This document shows positions 26,001 to 33,853 of a DNA stretch of 64,000 nt, in pieces. The translations under genes were made by a program, and so were the position numbers. Numbering within the stretch: position 1 is the first letter of the stretch; each line of letters begins with the position of its first letter. The notes under the pieces were generated by a model. It made no database searches and was not told the origin of the DNA. It worked only from the letters and a program-made list of their open reading frames with translations. The DNA comes from DASXHZ01 sp036488085. Lineage in GTDB: Bacteria > Acidobacteriota > Thermoanaerobaculia > Gp7-AA8. The stretch lies in the NCBI GenBank assembly GCA_036488085.1, contig DASXHZ010000060.1, forward strand, positions 3,350-67,349, in the 5' to 3' direction.

Positions 26001-26113
26001 TCGGCCTCCGCATCCTCCTCAGCTACATCCCGATCGAGATCTACGCCGCCAAACCGTTCCAGCGCCCGCAGAAGAACATCGTCTACGGCTTCAACATCAC
26101 GCCGGGTTGGTAA
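23051..26113 (+). CDS. Exported peptidase-MA / beta-propeller / BamA-like barrel fusion
   Basis: 1020 residues from ATG 23,051 (GAGGG ribosome site), with a signal peptide (VVRILLVLTFTLALMPAAEA). Domains: gluzincin peptidase (HEIVH at 136-140, third ligand Glu in LVEGMAEYFS), then a TolB-like PD40 propeller of about six blades (SPDGNYIAF, SPDSQRLAV, SPAGNVIAI, SPDGKQIAFV, APDGRSLYF), then a C-terminal D15/BamA-type surface-antigen barrel ending in the aromatic W. It should sit in the outer membrane with the peptidase and propeller in the periplasm. The 22,847-23,050 leader has no gene. Likely role is envelope protein quality control, as inference. Confidence 0.88.
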   Translation: MRKVVRILLVLTFTLALMPAAEAQYFGRNKVQWQKFHFKVLQTQHFDIYYYDEEADVVNDIGRMAERWYARLSTTFNHTFTRKPIVLYANAADFQQTTTTGEIIGEGTGGFTDEFMNRVVLPLTGDYAENDHVLGHEIVHVFQYDIAASQNTSRRRFSLDQLPLWLVEGMAEYFSKGRIDPLTSMWVRDATLHNRLPDLRKLTTDPRYFPYRYGEALLAYIGGRFGDEAVVRYFLAAGLVGIEPAFDRTLGLSAKQVFADWQEASRELYNPVIALRPSRLGAPLLGKLNTRADLNLGPALSPDGNYIAFLSTRDLFDIDLFLADAHTGKTIRRLVSATTDAHFDALRFIDSAGTWSPDSQRLAVVLFEKGDNYLGIVDVGSRRVDQIRVPGIDAITNIAWSPAGNVIAISGQKTGVTDLFLYNLDTKEVRQLTDDKYADMQPAWSPDGKQIAFVTDRGAGADPALLHFSDMTIATIDLDGGQVHLLPLFSNTRHISPQYAPDGRSLYFIANPEGVPNVYRYTFASNTIEKITNVMTGVAGITEMSPALSVANRTGQIAFSLYEDDDYNIYQLQPAPQGTVVSAAQSPAPNETARAAVLPPLRATGSEITAYLSKPSEGLLPANTVFHETKYKPGLHVAYIGPPTIGAGVSQFGVGVGGSVSAYYTDILGEQNVGFTLLGTGTGVGTIADQIGGEVFYLNQQHRFNWGADVTHIPYVSLTPGFRQDFVNGQLADIYQEFQLTETIDDGSLLAQYPLNSTRRFEVSGGIERYALKAELEELAVVGDTVISDTRTRLPGGFSVSLLKTSVAFVGDSSVFGFVSPVRGTRYRYEADAMSGDLRFETALADYRHYFFFKPVTLAVRGLHYGRYGRDSDNFNILSPIDLGYSYLVRGYDSVSLGECVATPTDPCPVYDRLVGSRVAAASIEVRAPLLGTKEYGLINAPAVPTEMEAFVDAGEAWTAHQTPKFNFKRDATSTLVPVVSAGVGLRILLSYIPIEIYAAKPFQRPQKNIVYGFNITPGW

Positions 26114-26472
26114 CTACCACTGAATTCGAGCAGCTCGTCGAGCAAGCACTCGACGAGCTGCCTCCCCGCTTCTCCGATCTCCTCGACAACATCGTGGTCG
26201 TCGTCGAGCAAGAGCCGACGGAGCACGATCTCGAAGCGATGGACGACGACGCCTACAACCACGGCGCCGAGCTCCTCGGCCTCTACCGCGGCGTCCCGAT
26301 GACGCACCGCACCCACGACATGTCGCTCCTCCCTGACCAGGTCGCGATCTTCCGCGGCCCGATCCTCCGCGTCGCCCACACGCGAGCCCAGATCGTGAGC
26401 CAGATCCGCGAAACCGTCATCCACGAGTTAGGGCACTACTTCGGGCTCGCGGATCACGACATGGTGTTTTAG
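26107..26472 (+). CDS. Small zincin-like metallopeptidase (PF06262 type)
   Basis: About 121 residues. The start is uncertain: TTG 26,107 overlaps the BamA-fusion stop by seven bases and no ATG is suitable. The family pattern is clear: FEQLVEQALDELPPRF, then VIHELGHYFGLADHDM with the HExxHxxGxxDH zinc site at the C-terminus. Such small zincins are cytosolic and of unknown substrate. Following directly after the outer membrane peptidase fusion suggests co-expression. Confidence 0.82.
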   Translation: MVTTTEFEQLVEQALDELPPRFSDLLDNIVVVVEQEPTEHDLEAMDDDAYNHGAELLGLYRGVPMTHRTHDMSLLPDQVAIFRGPILRVAHTRAQIVSQIRETVIHELGHYFGLADHDMVF

Positions 26473-26490
26473 GAGCCGTTACTCGTTATT

Positions 26491-26514
26491 CGTTACTCGG
26501 AGCCGCGAGTAACG
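26491..26514. terminator. Hairpin after the zincin gene
   Basis: CGTTACTCG (26,491-26,499) pairs with CGAGTAACG (26,506-26,514); a TTTTTT run begins 15 bases later. Nearby GTTACTCG/CGTAACG copies allow alternative pairings, so it may be a small mosaic palindrome. The rest of 26,473-26,669 shows no gene. Confidence 0.5.
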
Positions 26515-26669
26515 CGTAACGCCTTCCACTTTTTTGTCGTCGAAATCCATCCGCGTCGATGTTTCGGGTCCGAAACGTTTCCTTCGTGGTTCTCTTTTCT
26601 CGACTTAGGCGTCCAACCTGCGAGGCGCCGCGCATGCAGCGAGGTGGTCCTCATTGAAAGGAGGAGACC

Positions 26670-28508
26670 ATGAAAGGCCTCGCAGCGATTCTCTCCGGAT
26701 TCCTGCTCCTCGGGATCTCATGCAGGAGCGTGCAAAAAGAACCGGCGCATGCGCTGCCGCTCACCGGCGGCGCGGAAGTGAGCGGCTTCGCCCAGGCAAA
26801 GGACGGCTCAGCCTTGCCCGGGGTGACTGTCACGCTCGTGGCGGCGGATGGCGCTTCGCGGGACGCCATCACGGACGCCCGAGGGAACTATCGCTTCACC
26901 TCGGTTCCAGCCGGGTCGTACATGCTCCACTTCGAGCTCTCGGGATTCAGCAAAGCGGCGCGTGGCGTACGGGTCGCGCCGACGGGGCGCTTCAACGTCG
27001 TCGGAACCCTCAACCCCGCCGCCAGCGAATCCATCACCGTCACGGCGGAAGCACCTCTGCTGAACGCGCAGCACTCCGTGATGGGCTATGCCGGCGCTCC
27101 CCCTCCCACTCTGGAGCCTCGTCTCGCGGTGGCGGACCAATACTCGCCAATCGCGGAGCACGCCTTCGTCGACGCGCGCAAGGAGGCGACGACCACCTTC
27201 GCGATCGATGTCGATCGCGCGTCGTACGCGAACGTGCGGCGCATGCTCTCGAACAACCAGCTCCCTCCTCCCGACGCCGTGCGGCTCGAGGAGATGGTGA
27301 ACTACTTCGCGTACTCGTACCCGCAGCCATCCGCGGCCGATCCGTTCTCGATCACGGCCGAGGTGGCGGGATGCCCGTGGGATCCGATGCATCGGTTGAT
27401 GCGGATTGGAATCCAGGGACGGAACCTCGACGAGTGGAAGATGGCGCCGAACAACCTCGTGTTCCTGCTCGACGTCAGCGGCTCGATGTCGCCGCCCGAC
27501 CGGTTGCCGCTGATCCAGTCGGCGTTCCGGCTGCTGGTGGACAAACTCCGCGCCGAAGACACCGTCTCGATCGTGGTCTACGCGGGCAACGCGGGGCTCG
27601 TACTCCCTCCGACGTCGGGCGCCGACAAGGCGACGATCCTCGCGGCCCTGGGCCGCCTGAGCGCTGGCGGCTCGACCGCCGGCGGCGAAGGAATCGAGCT
27701 GGCGTACAAAGTCGCGAAAGACAACTTCAAGGCCGACGGCAACAACCGAGTCATCCTCGCCACCGACGGCGACTTCAACGTCGGCATCTCGTCGATCAAG
27801 GACCTCGAGACGTTCATCGAGGAGAAGCGGAAGAGCGGCGTGTACCTCACGACCATCGGCGTCGGCGACGACAACTACCGCGACTCCGTTCTCGAGACGC
27901 TCGCCGACAAAGGCAACGGCCAGTACGCCTACCTCGACTCGATGAACGAGGCGAAGAAGGTCTTCGAGCGTGAGCTGACCGGCACGCTCGTGACGATCGC
28001 GAAGGACGTGAAAGTGCAGGTCGAGTTCGATCGCTCGCGTGTCGCGTCATACCGGCAGCTCGGCTACGAAGATCGCGCGCTCGCCAACAAGGACTTCGAA
28101 GACGACACGAAAGACGCGGGCGAGCTCGGTGCCGGACACTCTGTGACGGCGCTGTACGAAATCGTCCCGGCCGCGAGCGCACCATCGGCGGGACCGATGG
28201 CCTCCATCAAGCTACGCTACAAGGACCCGAAGGGCGAGACGTCCAAGCTCGTGGCGGCCTCCGCGACCGACAGCGGCACGAGCGCCTACGCCGCATCGGC
28301 CGACATGCAGTTCGCCGCCGCCGTCGCCGAGTTCGCGATGCTCCTCCGCAAATCGCCGCACAAGGGAACCGCGAGCTATGCCGACGTCGCCGCCCTCGCC
28401 CGCGCGTCCCGCGGCGTCGATCTCGACGGCACCCGCGAAGAGCTGCTCCGCCTCGTGGAAACCTCGCGAGCGCTCAGCGGCGAAGGCGGGACGATCGCGC
28501 GGAAGTAG
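26670..28508 (+). CDS. YfbK-like von Willebrand factor A lipoprotein with CarboxypepD_reg domain
   Basis: 612 residues behind a strong AAGGAGGAG ribosome site. Lipoprotein signal KGLAAILSGFLLLGISC (Cys18). Domains: carboxypeptidase regulatory-like beta sandwich (about 38-120, SGFAQAKDGSALPGVTV, FTSVPAGSYML), the VWA-associated N-terminal domain (EHAFVDARKEATTTFAIDVDRASYANVRRML), a VWA domain with MIDAS DVSGSMS and TDGDFNVG, and a C-terminal DUF3520 part. The YfbK family is conserved in many Gram-negatives but its role is poorly defined; the metal-dependent adhesion site appears intact. Likely anchored to the envelope. Confidence 0.9.
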   Translation: MKGLAAILSGFLLLGISCRSVQKEPAHALPLTGGAEVSGFAQAKDGSALPGVTVTLVAADGASRDAITDARGNYRFTSVPAGSYMLHFELSGFSKAARGVRVAPTGRFNVVGTLNPAASESITVTAEAPLLNAQHSVMGYAGAPPPTLEPRLAVADQYSPIAEHAFVDARKEATTTFAIDVDRASYANVRRMLSNNQLPPPDAVRLEEMVNYFAYSYPQPSAADPFSITAEVAGCPWDPMHRLMRIGIQGRNLDEWKMAPNNLVFLLDVSGSMSPPDRLPLIQSAFRLLVDKLRAEDTVSIVVYAGNAGLVLPPTSGADKATILAALGRLSAGGSTAGGEGIELAYKVAKDNFKADGNNRVILATDGDFNVGISSIKDLETFIEEKRKSGVYLTTIGVGDDNYRDSVLETLADKGNGQYAYLDSMNEAKKVFERELTGTLVTIAKDVKVQVEFDRSRVASYRQLGYEDRALANKDFEDDTKDAGELGAGHSVTALYEIVPAASAPSAGPMASIKLRYKDPKGETSKLVAASATDSGTSAYAASADMQFAAAVAEFAMLLRKSPHKGTASYADVAALARASRGVDLDGTREELLRLVETSRALSGEGGTIARK

Positions 28509-28510
28509 CG

Positions 28511-28630
28511 CTAGTCCCGCGGTATATGAAACGGCACTTCATCCTCGGACGACGTCGAGTACTCTCGCTCGTCGTCCGGGATCTGCCATTCGCGGTCGTC
28601 GTCGATCGTGAAGTCGCGCATGTCGTCCAT
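28511..28630 (-). CDS. 39-residue acidic mini-protein at the end of the glyoxylate operon
   Basis: ATG 28,630 to TAG 28,511, with GAGGAG three to eight bases ahead. The product is rich in Asp and Glu (DDMRDFTIDDDREWQIPDDE), predicted pI very low. It starts 10 bases after the isocitrate lyase stop, on the same strand, so it is the third cistron after aceB and aceA. No family recognised. The ribosome site and placement make it more credible than a chance ORF. Confidence 0.55.
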   Translation of the reverse strand: MDDMRDFTIDDDREWQIPDDEREYSTSSEDEVPFHIPRD

Positions 28631-28640
28631 CGTCTTCTCC

Positions 28641-29924
28641 TCAGTGAGCGCCGAACTGCGCTGACTCTGTCGAGTTGTCGAGTGCCGTCGTCGATGCCTG
28701 TCCCTGCGAGATCACCTTGATGACCTCGTCGAAGTACCCCGTCCCCACCTCGTGCTGGTGTTTGGTCGCCGTGTAGCCGTGCTCCTCGGCCGCGAACTCC
28801 GCCTGCTGCAGCCGGGAGTACGCCGTCATCCCTTCGGCCGTGTACTCGCGCGCGAGCTGGTACATCGAGTAGTTCAGCGCGTGGAAGCCGGCGAGCGTGA
28901 CGAAGAGGAACTTGTAGCCCATCTCGCCAAGCTCGCGCTGGAAGCTCGCAATCTCGTCCTCCGACAGCTTCTTCGCCCAGTTGAACGACGGCGAGCAGTT
29001 GTACGCGAGCAGCTTCCCGGGGAATTGCGCGTGCACCGCGTCGGCGAAGCGCCGCGCCTCTTCGATGTCGGGCGTCGACGTCTCCATCCACAGCAGATCG
29101 GCGTACGGCGCGTACGCGAGCGCGCGTGCGATCGCCGCCTCGACGCCGTTCTTGATCATGAAGAAACCCTCGCTCGTCCGCTCGCCGGTGAGGAACGGAT
29201 GATCGCGCTCGTCGATGTCGCTGGTGAGGAGCGTTGCCGAGTTCGCGTCGGTGCGCGCGATGAGCAGCGTCGGCACGCCGCAGACGTCGGCCGCGAGGCG
29301 CGCCGACTGCAACGTACGGATGAACTGCGAGGTCGGGACGAGAACCTTCCCGCCGAGGTGTCCGCACTTCTTCTCGGACGCCAACTGGTCCTCGAAGTGC
29401 ACAGCGGCGGCACCCGACTCGATCATCATCTTCATCAGCTCGAAAGCGTTGAGACAGCCGCCGAAGCCTGCCTCCGCATCCGCCACGATCGGCGCGAACC
29501 AATGCGTGTCGTTCTTCCCTTCGCTGTGGTCGATCTGATCGGCGCGCTGCAGCGCCTGATTGATCCGCTTGACCACCTGCGGCACCGAGTTCGCCGGGTA
29601 GAGCGACTGATCGGGGTACATCTGGCCCGCGAGATTCGCATCGGCCGCGACCTGCCATCCGCTGAGATAGATCGCCTTCAGGCCGGCGCGCACCTGCTGG
29701 ATCGCCTGGTTGCCCGTCAGCGCGCCGAGCGCGGAGACATGCGGCTCCTCATGAAGGAGACGCCACAGCCGCTCCGCCCCCATCTCGGCGAGCGTGTACT
29801 TGATCTCGATCGAGCCGCGCAGCCGCTCGACGTCATCGGCCGAGTAATCGCGGACGATCCCATCCCAGCGATCGTCGTTTTCCCATTCGCGTTCGAGATT
29901 ACGAACAGCTTTCAGTCGGGCCAT
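28641..29924 (-). CDS. aceA: Isocitrate lyase
   Basis: 427 residues, the normal length of the short bacterial class. Active-site loop KKCGH at 185-189 with catalytic Cys187, metal-binding ADAEAGFGG, the Ser/Asn-rich LAYNCSPSFNW, and a C-terminus ending in TESAQF. It splits isocitrate to glyoxylate and succinate, the first step of the glyoxylate shunt. It lies three bases after aceB and is the second gene of the operon divergent from the ScfR-type regulator. Confidence 0.97.
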   Translation of the reverse strand: MARLKAVRNLEREWENDDRWDGIVRDYSADDVERLRGSIEIKYTLAEMGAERLWRLLHEEPHVSALGALTGNQAIQQVRAGLKAIYLSGWQVAADANLAGQMYPDQSLYPANSVPQVVKRINQALQRADQIDHSEGKNDTHWFAPIVADAEAGFGGCLNAFELMKMMIESGAAAVHFEDQLASEKKCGHLGGKVLVPTSQFIRTLQSARLAADVCGVPTLLIARTDANSATLLTSDIDERDHPFLTGERTSEGFFMIKNGVEAAIARALAYAPYADLLWMETSTPDIEEARRFADAVHAQFPGKLLAYNCSPSFNWAKKLSEDEIASFQRELGEMGYKFLFVTLAGFHALNYSMYQLAREYTAEGMTAYSRLQQAEFAAEEHGYTATKHQHEVGTGYFDEVIKVISQGQASTTALDNSTESAQFGAH

Positions 29925-29927
29925 GGT

Positions 29928-31490
29928 TCAAGCTCCTTGTTCGATTCGCAATAATTCGTCGTACGCCGGCAGCGTCAGAAAATCCGCCAGCTCGTCGCTG
30001 AGAATCAGACGGTCGAAAATCTCGACCGCCTCCTCGATGTGCGGCCGGAATCCGATCGACTTCAGCTCCTCGTCGCGGATCTGCCGGTACATCGCCTCGT
30101 CGATCGTGCGTCCGTCGTCGAGCGTCGCCTCGTGGTGGATCCACTGCCACAGCTGCGTCCGCGAGATCTCCGCGGTCGCCGCGTCTTCCATCAGGTTATA
30201 GAGCGGCACGCAGCCGAGACCGCCGAGCCACGCCTCCAGATAGAGGATGCCGACGTTGATGTTCTGCCGCACCCCGCGCTCCGTGATCTGCCCTTCCGGC
30301 AGCCGCAGCAGATCGCGACTCTGTGGAGCGCCGACATTGCTGTCGGCGTTCTTGTCGATTTGATTCCCCCCCGGCATGTGCTCGTCGAAAATCGCCTTCG
30401 CCACCGGAACCAGCCCCGGATGCGCCACCCAAGTTCCGTCGTGGCCCGCGAGCACCTCGCGCAGCTTGTCGGCTTCCACCTTCGCCATCGCCGCCGCATT
30501 CGCGTCGGGATCGCTCTTGATCGGAATCTGCGCCGCCATGCCGCCCATCGCGTGAATCCCGCGGCGGTGGCACGTCCGGATCAGCAGGTCGACGTACGCG
30601 GCGAGGAACGCCTTGTCCATCGTGATCTGCACGCGGTCGGGCGTGACGAAGTCGCGCCGCGACCGGAACTTCTTGATGAAGGAAAAGATGTAGTCCCACC
30701 GGCCGCAGTTGAGCCCCGCCGAGTGGTCGCGCAGCTCGTAGAGGATCTCGTGCATCTCGAACGACGCCAGGATCGTCTCGATCAGCACCGTGGCGCGGAT
30801 CGAGCCATTCGGGATGCCGAGCTCGCGCTGCGCCCGGACGAAGACATCGTTCCAGAGCCGCGCCTCGAGGTGCGACTCCATCTTCGGCAGATAGAAGTAC
30901 GGCCCCGTGCCGCGCGCGATCGCTTCCCTGGCGTTGTGAAAGAAGTACACCGCGAAGTCGAAGATCGACGCGCTGACCGGCTTGCCGTCGACTTGGAAAT
31001 GCTCCTCGACGAGGTGCCAACCGCGCGGGCGGACGAGCAGCGTCGCGGTGACGTCGTTGAGCCGGTACTCCTTCGCGCCGGACGTGAAGCTGATCGTGCG
31101 GCGGACGGCGTCGCGGAGGTTGTACTGGCCATCGATGTTATTCGCCCACGTCGGCGCATTCGCGTCTTCGAAGTCGGCCATGAAGACGCTCGCGCCGGAG
31201 TTGAGCGCGTTGATGATCATCTTCCGGTCGACCGGGCCGGTGATCTCGACGCGGCGGTCGAGCAGATCGCGCGGGATCGGCGCCACCTTCCAGTCGCTCT
31301 CGCGGATCTCGCGCGTGTCCGGCAGGAAGTCGGGGAGCTCGCCCGCATCGAGGCGCTTCTTCCGCTCCTCCCGCTTCGCCAGCAGTTCGCTTCGCCGCTG
31401 CCCGAACTCGCGTTCGAGCATCGTCACGAAGGTCACCGCCTCCGGGGTCAGGATCTCATCGAGGTGCGGCACCATAATGTCGACTGTCAC
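29928..31490 (-). CDS. aceB: Malate synthase A
   Basis: 520 residues, close to plant/E. coli AceB. Recognisable blocks: ADFEDANAPTW, PRGWHLVEEH, LIETILASFEMHEILYEL with the catalytic Asp/Glu region RDHSAGLNCGRWDYIFS, and GAMGGMAAQIPIKSDP. It condenses glyoxylate with acetyl-CoA to malate. First gene of aceB-aceA-mini-protein. The promoter shares repeats with the divergent regulator. Confidence 0.97.
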   Translation of the reverse strand: MTVDIMVPHLDEILTPEAVTFVTMLEREFGQRRSELLAKREERKKRLDAGELPDFLPDTREIRESDWKVAPIPRDLLDRRVEITGPVDRKMIINALNSGASVFMADFEDANAPTWANNIDGQYNLRDAVRRTISFTSGAKEYRLNDVTATLLVRPRGWHLVEEHFQVDGKPVSASIFDFAVYFFHNAREAIARGTGPYFYLPKMESHLEARLWNDVFVRAQRELGIPNGSIRATVLIETILASFEMHEILYELRDHSAGLNCGRWDYIFSFIKKFRSRRDFVTPDRVQITMDKAFLAAYVDLLIRTCHRRGIHAMGGMAAQIPIKSDPDANAAAMAKVEADKLREVLAGHDGTWVAHPGLVPVAKAIFDEHMPGGNQIDKNADSNVGAPQSRDLLRLPEGQITERGVRQNINVGILYLEAWLGGLGCVPLYNLMEDAATAEISRTQLWQWIHHEATLDDGRTIDEAMYRQIRDEELKSIGFRPHIEEAVEIFDRLILSDELADFLTLPAYDELLRIEQGA

Positions 31491-31602
31491 GATGTAAAGA
31501 TGAGCACGCGCTTTGCCAAAGTCAACAAATTGCGGCTGAACAGTAAGTTACCCTGTCGTGGTTTGTAAAAGACCTGATGTAAAGATGTTAAGAGGTGTAA
31601 AG
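31491..31602. promoter_or_regulatory. Divergent control region of aceBA and the ScfR-type regulator
   Basis: Direct repeats of TGTAAAG occur at 31,493, 31,564 (TGTAAAAG), 31,578 and 31,596; two are within the 12-base repeat GATGTAAAGATG (31,491-31,502 and 31,576-31,587). CTTTG-C-CAAAG, a perfect dyad, sits at 31,511-31,521 and resembles the TTTGCAAA-type sites of RamB. Both look like operators for the adjacent regulator, one next to each gene. Confidence 0.55.
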
Positions 31603-31627
31603 TCCCAGCAGGAAGGCCACAATCGCC

Positions 31628-33154
31628 ATGAACACTCAGTTCAAACTCGGCGCCAAGGTCCGCTCGCTCCGTAGGAAAGAAGGTCTCACCCAGACCGACC
31701 TCGCGGCGACGCTGGAGATCTCCCCGAGCTACCTCAATCTCATCGAGCACAACCAGCGTCCTCTCCCGGCGCACCTGCTGGTGAAAGTCGCCCAGACGTT
31801 CAAGGTCGATCTTGTCTCGTTTGCGGACGACAACGCGTCGCGTCTCGCCGGCGACCTCCAGGAGATGTTCGGCGATCCGCTATTCGAGGAGCACTCCATC
31901 ACCACCGGCGACCTCCGCGAGCTCGCCGAGAACGCGGGCGCCGCGCGAGCGGTCCTCGCGCTCTACCACGCCTATCGCAGCTCCGCCGACCAGACCCGCG
32001 CCCTCGCCGCGAAGCTCTTCGACGGCCGCGACTTCCTCGGCGTGAACCCTGCCCACCTCCCGTCCGAGGAGGTGAGCGACGTCATCCAGCACCACATCAA
32101 CTACTTCCCCGACCTCGAGACGGCGGCCGAGGAGCTGACGCGAACCGCGCGGTTCGACCGGCGCGACCTCTACCAGTCGATGACCGGCTACCTCCGCGCC
32201 AGGCACGGTATCGAGATCGAGCTGACGCCGGTGAGCCGCGACCGCGCTGCCGTGCGCCGGTATGACAAAGACCGCAGAGTGCTCGCGCTCTCCGAGGTGC
32301 TGCCGCCGTGGAGCCGCCAGTTCCAGGTCGCGCACCAGCTCGGATTCATCGAGGCGGCGCGCGTCATCGAAACGATCATCGAGCGTTCATCGAACCTGCT
32401 GACGACCGGTGAGTCGGTGAAGCTCTGCCGCATCGCGCTCGCAAACTACTTCGCAGCGGCGCTACTGATGCCGTACGACGAGTTCCTCCGTACCGCGGAA
32501 GACGTCCGGTACGACATCGAGCTCCTGCAGCATCACTACACCGCGAGCTGGGAGCAGGTATGCCATCGCCTCACCACGCTCCGCAAGCCCGGCGCGTCCG
32601 GCGTCTCGTTTCATTTCGTCCGCGTCGACATCGCGGGGAACATCTCGAAGCGATTCAGCGGCACCGGCATCCGCTTCGCGCGCTTCTCCGGCTCGTGTCC
32701 GCGATGGGATGTCCACGCCGCGTTCCTGACGCCGAGCCGCATCCGCACGCAACTCTCGAAGATGCCCGACGGCACCGCGTACTTTTGCGTCGCGCGCACG
32801 ATCCGGAAGAGCTTCGGCTTCGCGGCGGGCGACGCGCTCATGGCGGTGGGCATCGGCTGCCCCGTGCCCGACGCGCGGAAGATCGTCTACGCCGACGGCT
32901 ACGACCTCGACAACCTGGAAGCAGCCGTACCAATCGGAACGACGTGCCGCCTCTGCGAGCGTCTCGACTGCGAGCAGCGCGCGTTTCCGCCCTTGCAGCA
33001 GGGACTCGTCGTCGACGAGAACGTGCGCGGGCGGTCGTTCTACGTGCCGGCCGATCCGGCTAAGTTCGAAACCGATACTGCAACGCCCGACGGATCTCGT
33101 CGAGCTCCTGCGACTCGCCGGCGCCGAGAGGCTTCGAAACCTCGATCGGTTTGA
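31628..33154 (+). CDS. ScfR/RamB-type XRE regulator of carbon metabolism
   Basis: 508 residues. N-terminal XRE helix-turn-helix (LGAKVRSLRRKEGLTQTDLAATLEISPSYLNLIEHNQR), a central DUF955-like part whose zinc motif has degenerated (VAHQLGFIEAARV, no HExxH) and a C-terminal DUF2083 domain with CRLCERLDCEQRAF. These short-chain acyl-CoA-responsive regulators (RamB, PrpR type) control icl, aceB or propionate genes, matching the divergent aceBA operon. The last about 30 residues (RAPATRRRREASK) look like non-conserved read-through and overlap the 77-residue gene on the other strand by 95 bases. Confidence 0.9.
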   Translation: MNTQFKLGAKVRSLRRKEGLTQTDLAATLEISPSYLNLIEHNQRPLPAHLLVKVAQTFKVDLVSFADDNASRLAGDLQEMFGDPLFEEHSITTGDLRELAENAGAARAVLALYHAYRSSADQTRALAAKLFDGRDFLGVNPAHLPSEEVSDVIQHHINYFPDLETAAEELTRTARFDRRDLYQSMTGYLRARHGIEIELTPVSRDRAAVRRYDKDRRVLALSEVLPPWSRQFQVAHQLGFIEAARVIETIIERSSNLLTTGESVKLCRIALANYFAAALLMPYDEFLRTAEDVRYDIELLQHHYTASWEQVCHRLTTLRKPGASGVSFHFVRVDIAGNISKRFSGTGIRFARFSGSCPRWDVHAAFLTPSRIRTQLSKMPDGTAYFCVARTIRKSFGFAAGDALMAVGIGCPVPDARKIVYADGYDLDNLEAAVPIGTTCRLCERLDCEQRAFPPLQQGLVVDENVRGRSFYVPADPAKFETDTATPDGSRRAPATRRRREASKPRSV

Positions 33155-33293
33155 CCCCCTCCGCGGCGAACGCGATCACGCAATAGTCCGCGCCCGGCGG
33201 CTCGACCACGTCCGCGATCTCGGAAGGATCGCGTCCGATCTCCGTCATCGCCTCCCGCGCCATCCGCCGCACCCGGTCCTCGAAGTCCGTCAT
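33060..33293 (-). CDS. 77-residue hypothetical protein
   Basis: ATG 33,293. Product TDFEDRVRRMAREAMTEIGR...VVEPPGADYCVIAFAAEGVKPIEV...LDEIRRALQYRF looks like a folded alpha/beta domain of normal composition. No family recognised. Its 3' end overlaps the tail of the convergent regulator. It lies downstream of the bacilliredoxin gene on the same strand, but a strong hairpin separates them. Confidence 0.55.
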   Translation of the reverse strand: MTDFEDRVRRMAREAMTEIGRDPSEIADVVEPPGADYCVIAFAAEGVKPIEVSKPLGAGESQELDEIRRALQYRFRT

Positions 33294-33312
33294 GGGAGCC
33301 TGCACAAACAAG

Positions 33313-33334
33313 AAGCCCGCCAAACGGCGGGCTT
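33313..33334 (-). terminator. Perfect nine-base hairpin
   Basis: AAGCCCGCC-AAAC-GGCGGGCTT. On the minus strand it is followed by CTTGTTTG, as expected for an intrinsic terminator of the bacilliredoxin transcript. Confidence 0.65.
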
Positions 33335-33343
33335 CCTTGGTGT

Positions 33344-33397
33344 GGCGCAGGCTTTCTAGCCTGCGCCGGGCGGGCGGACGCGGGCTGGAAGCCCGCG
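33344..33397. repeat. Pair of REP-like palindromes
   Basis: GGCGCAGGCT-TTCT-AGCCTGCGCC (33,344-33,367) and CGCGGGCT-GGA-AGCCCGCG (33,379-33,397) form two perfect stems 11 bases apart, flanked by GTG...CACC. The tandem arrangement, and the shared AGCC/GGCT ends of the loops with 19,168-19,188, suggest a REP/BIME-type element. Confidence 0.65.
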
Positions 33398-33412
33398 CCA
33401 CCCGAGGCCAAA

Positions 33413-33853
33413 CTAAGCGCTCGCCCCTACACTTTCCTTCGCGCAAAACTGGTCGAACGCCGCGGTCAGCTCGGCCGCGATGTCCCACGGCTGGCGTCCT
33501 TCGATCTGCCAGCGCTCCACCATCTTCACCACCTCGCCATCGCGCATGAGCGCGATCGACGGCGACGACGGCCGGTAGCCGGTGAAATACGAGCGAGCGC
33601 GCTGTGCCGCCTCGACGTCGTTGCCGGCGAAAACCGTGATCATCTTGTCGGGCAGCGTTCCGTGCTGCAGGGCGAGCGCGACGGCCGGACGAGCCATCCC
33701 AGCGGCGCAACCGCAAACCGAGTTGACGACGACGAGCACCGTCCCCTTCTTCTCGCCGAGGACAGCGTCGACGTCCGCGGCCGTGCGGGTCTCCTGGATA
33801 CCGAGCTGCGTGAGCTCCGCGCGCATCGGCGCGACGATCATTTCATCGTACAT
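33413..33853 (-). CDS. Bacilliredoxin (BrxA/BrxB, YphP/YqiW family)
   Basis: 146 residues, the normal size. The thioredoxin-like fold carries the family's CGC active site in NSVCGCAAGMARPA. In Bacillus the BrxA/B proteins remove bacillithiol from proteins; in Acidobacteriota-like bacteria they occur widely. Stands alone on the minus strand with a terminator hairpin 79 bases after its stop. Confidence 0.92.
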   Translation of the reverse strand: MYDEMIVAPMRAELTQLGIQETRTAADVDAVLGEKKGTVLVVVNSVCGCAAGMARPAVALALQHGTLPDKMITVFAGNDVEAAQRARSYFTGYRPSSPSIALMRDGEVVKMVERWQIEGRQPWDIAAELTAAFDQFCAKESVGASA

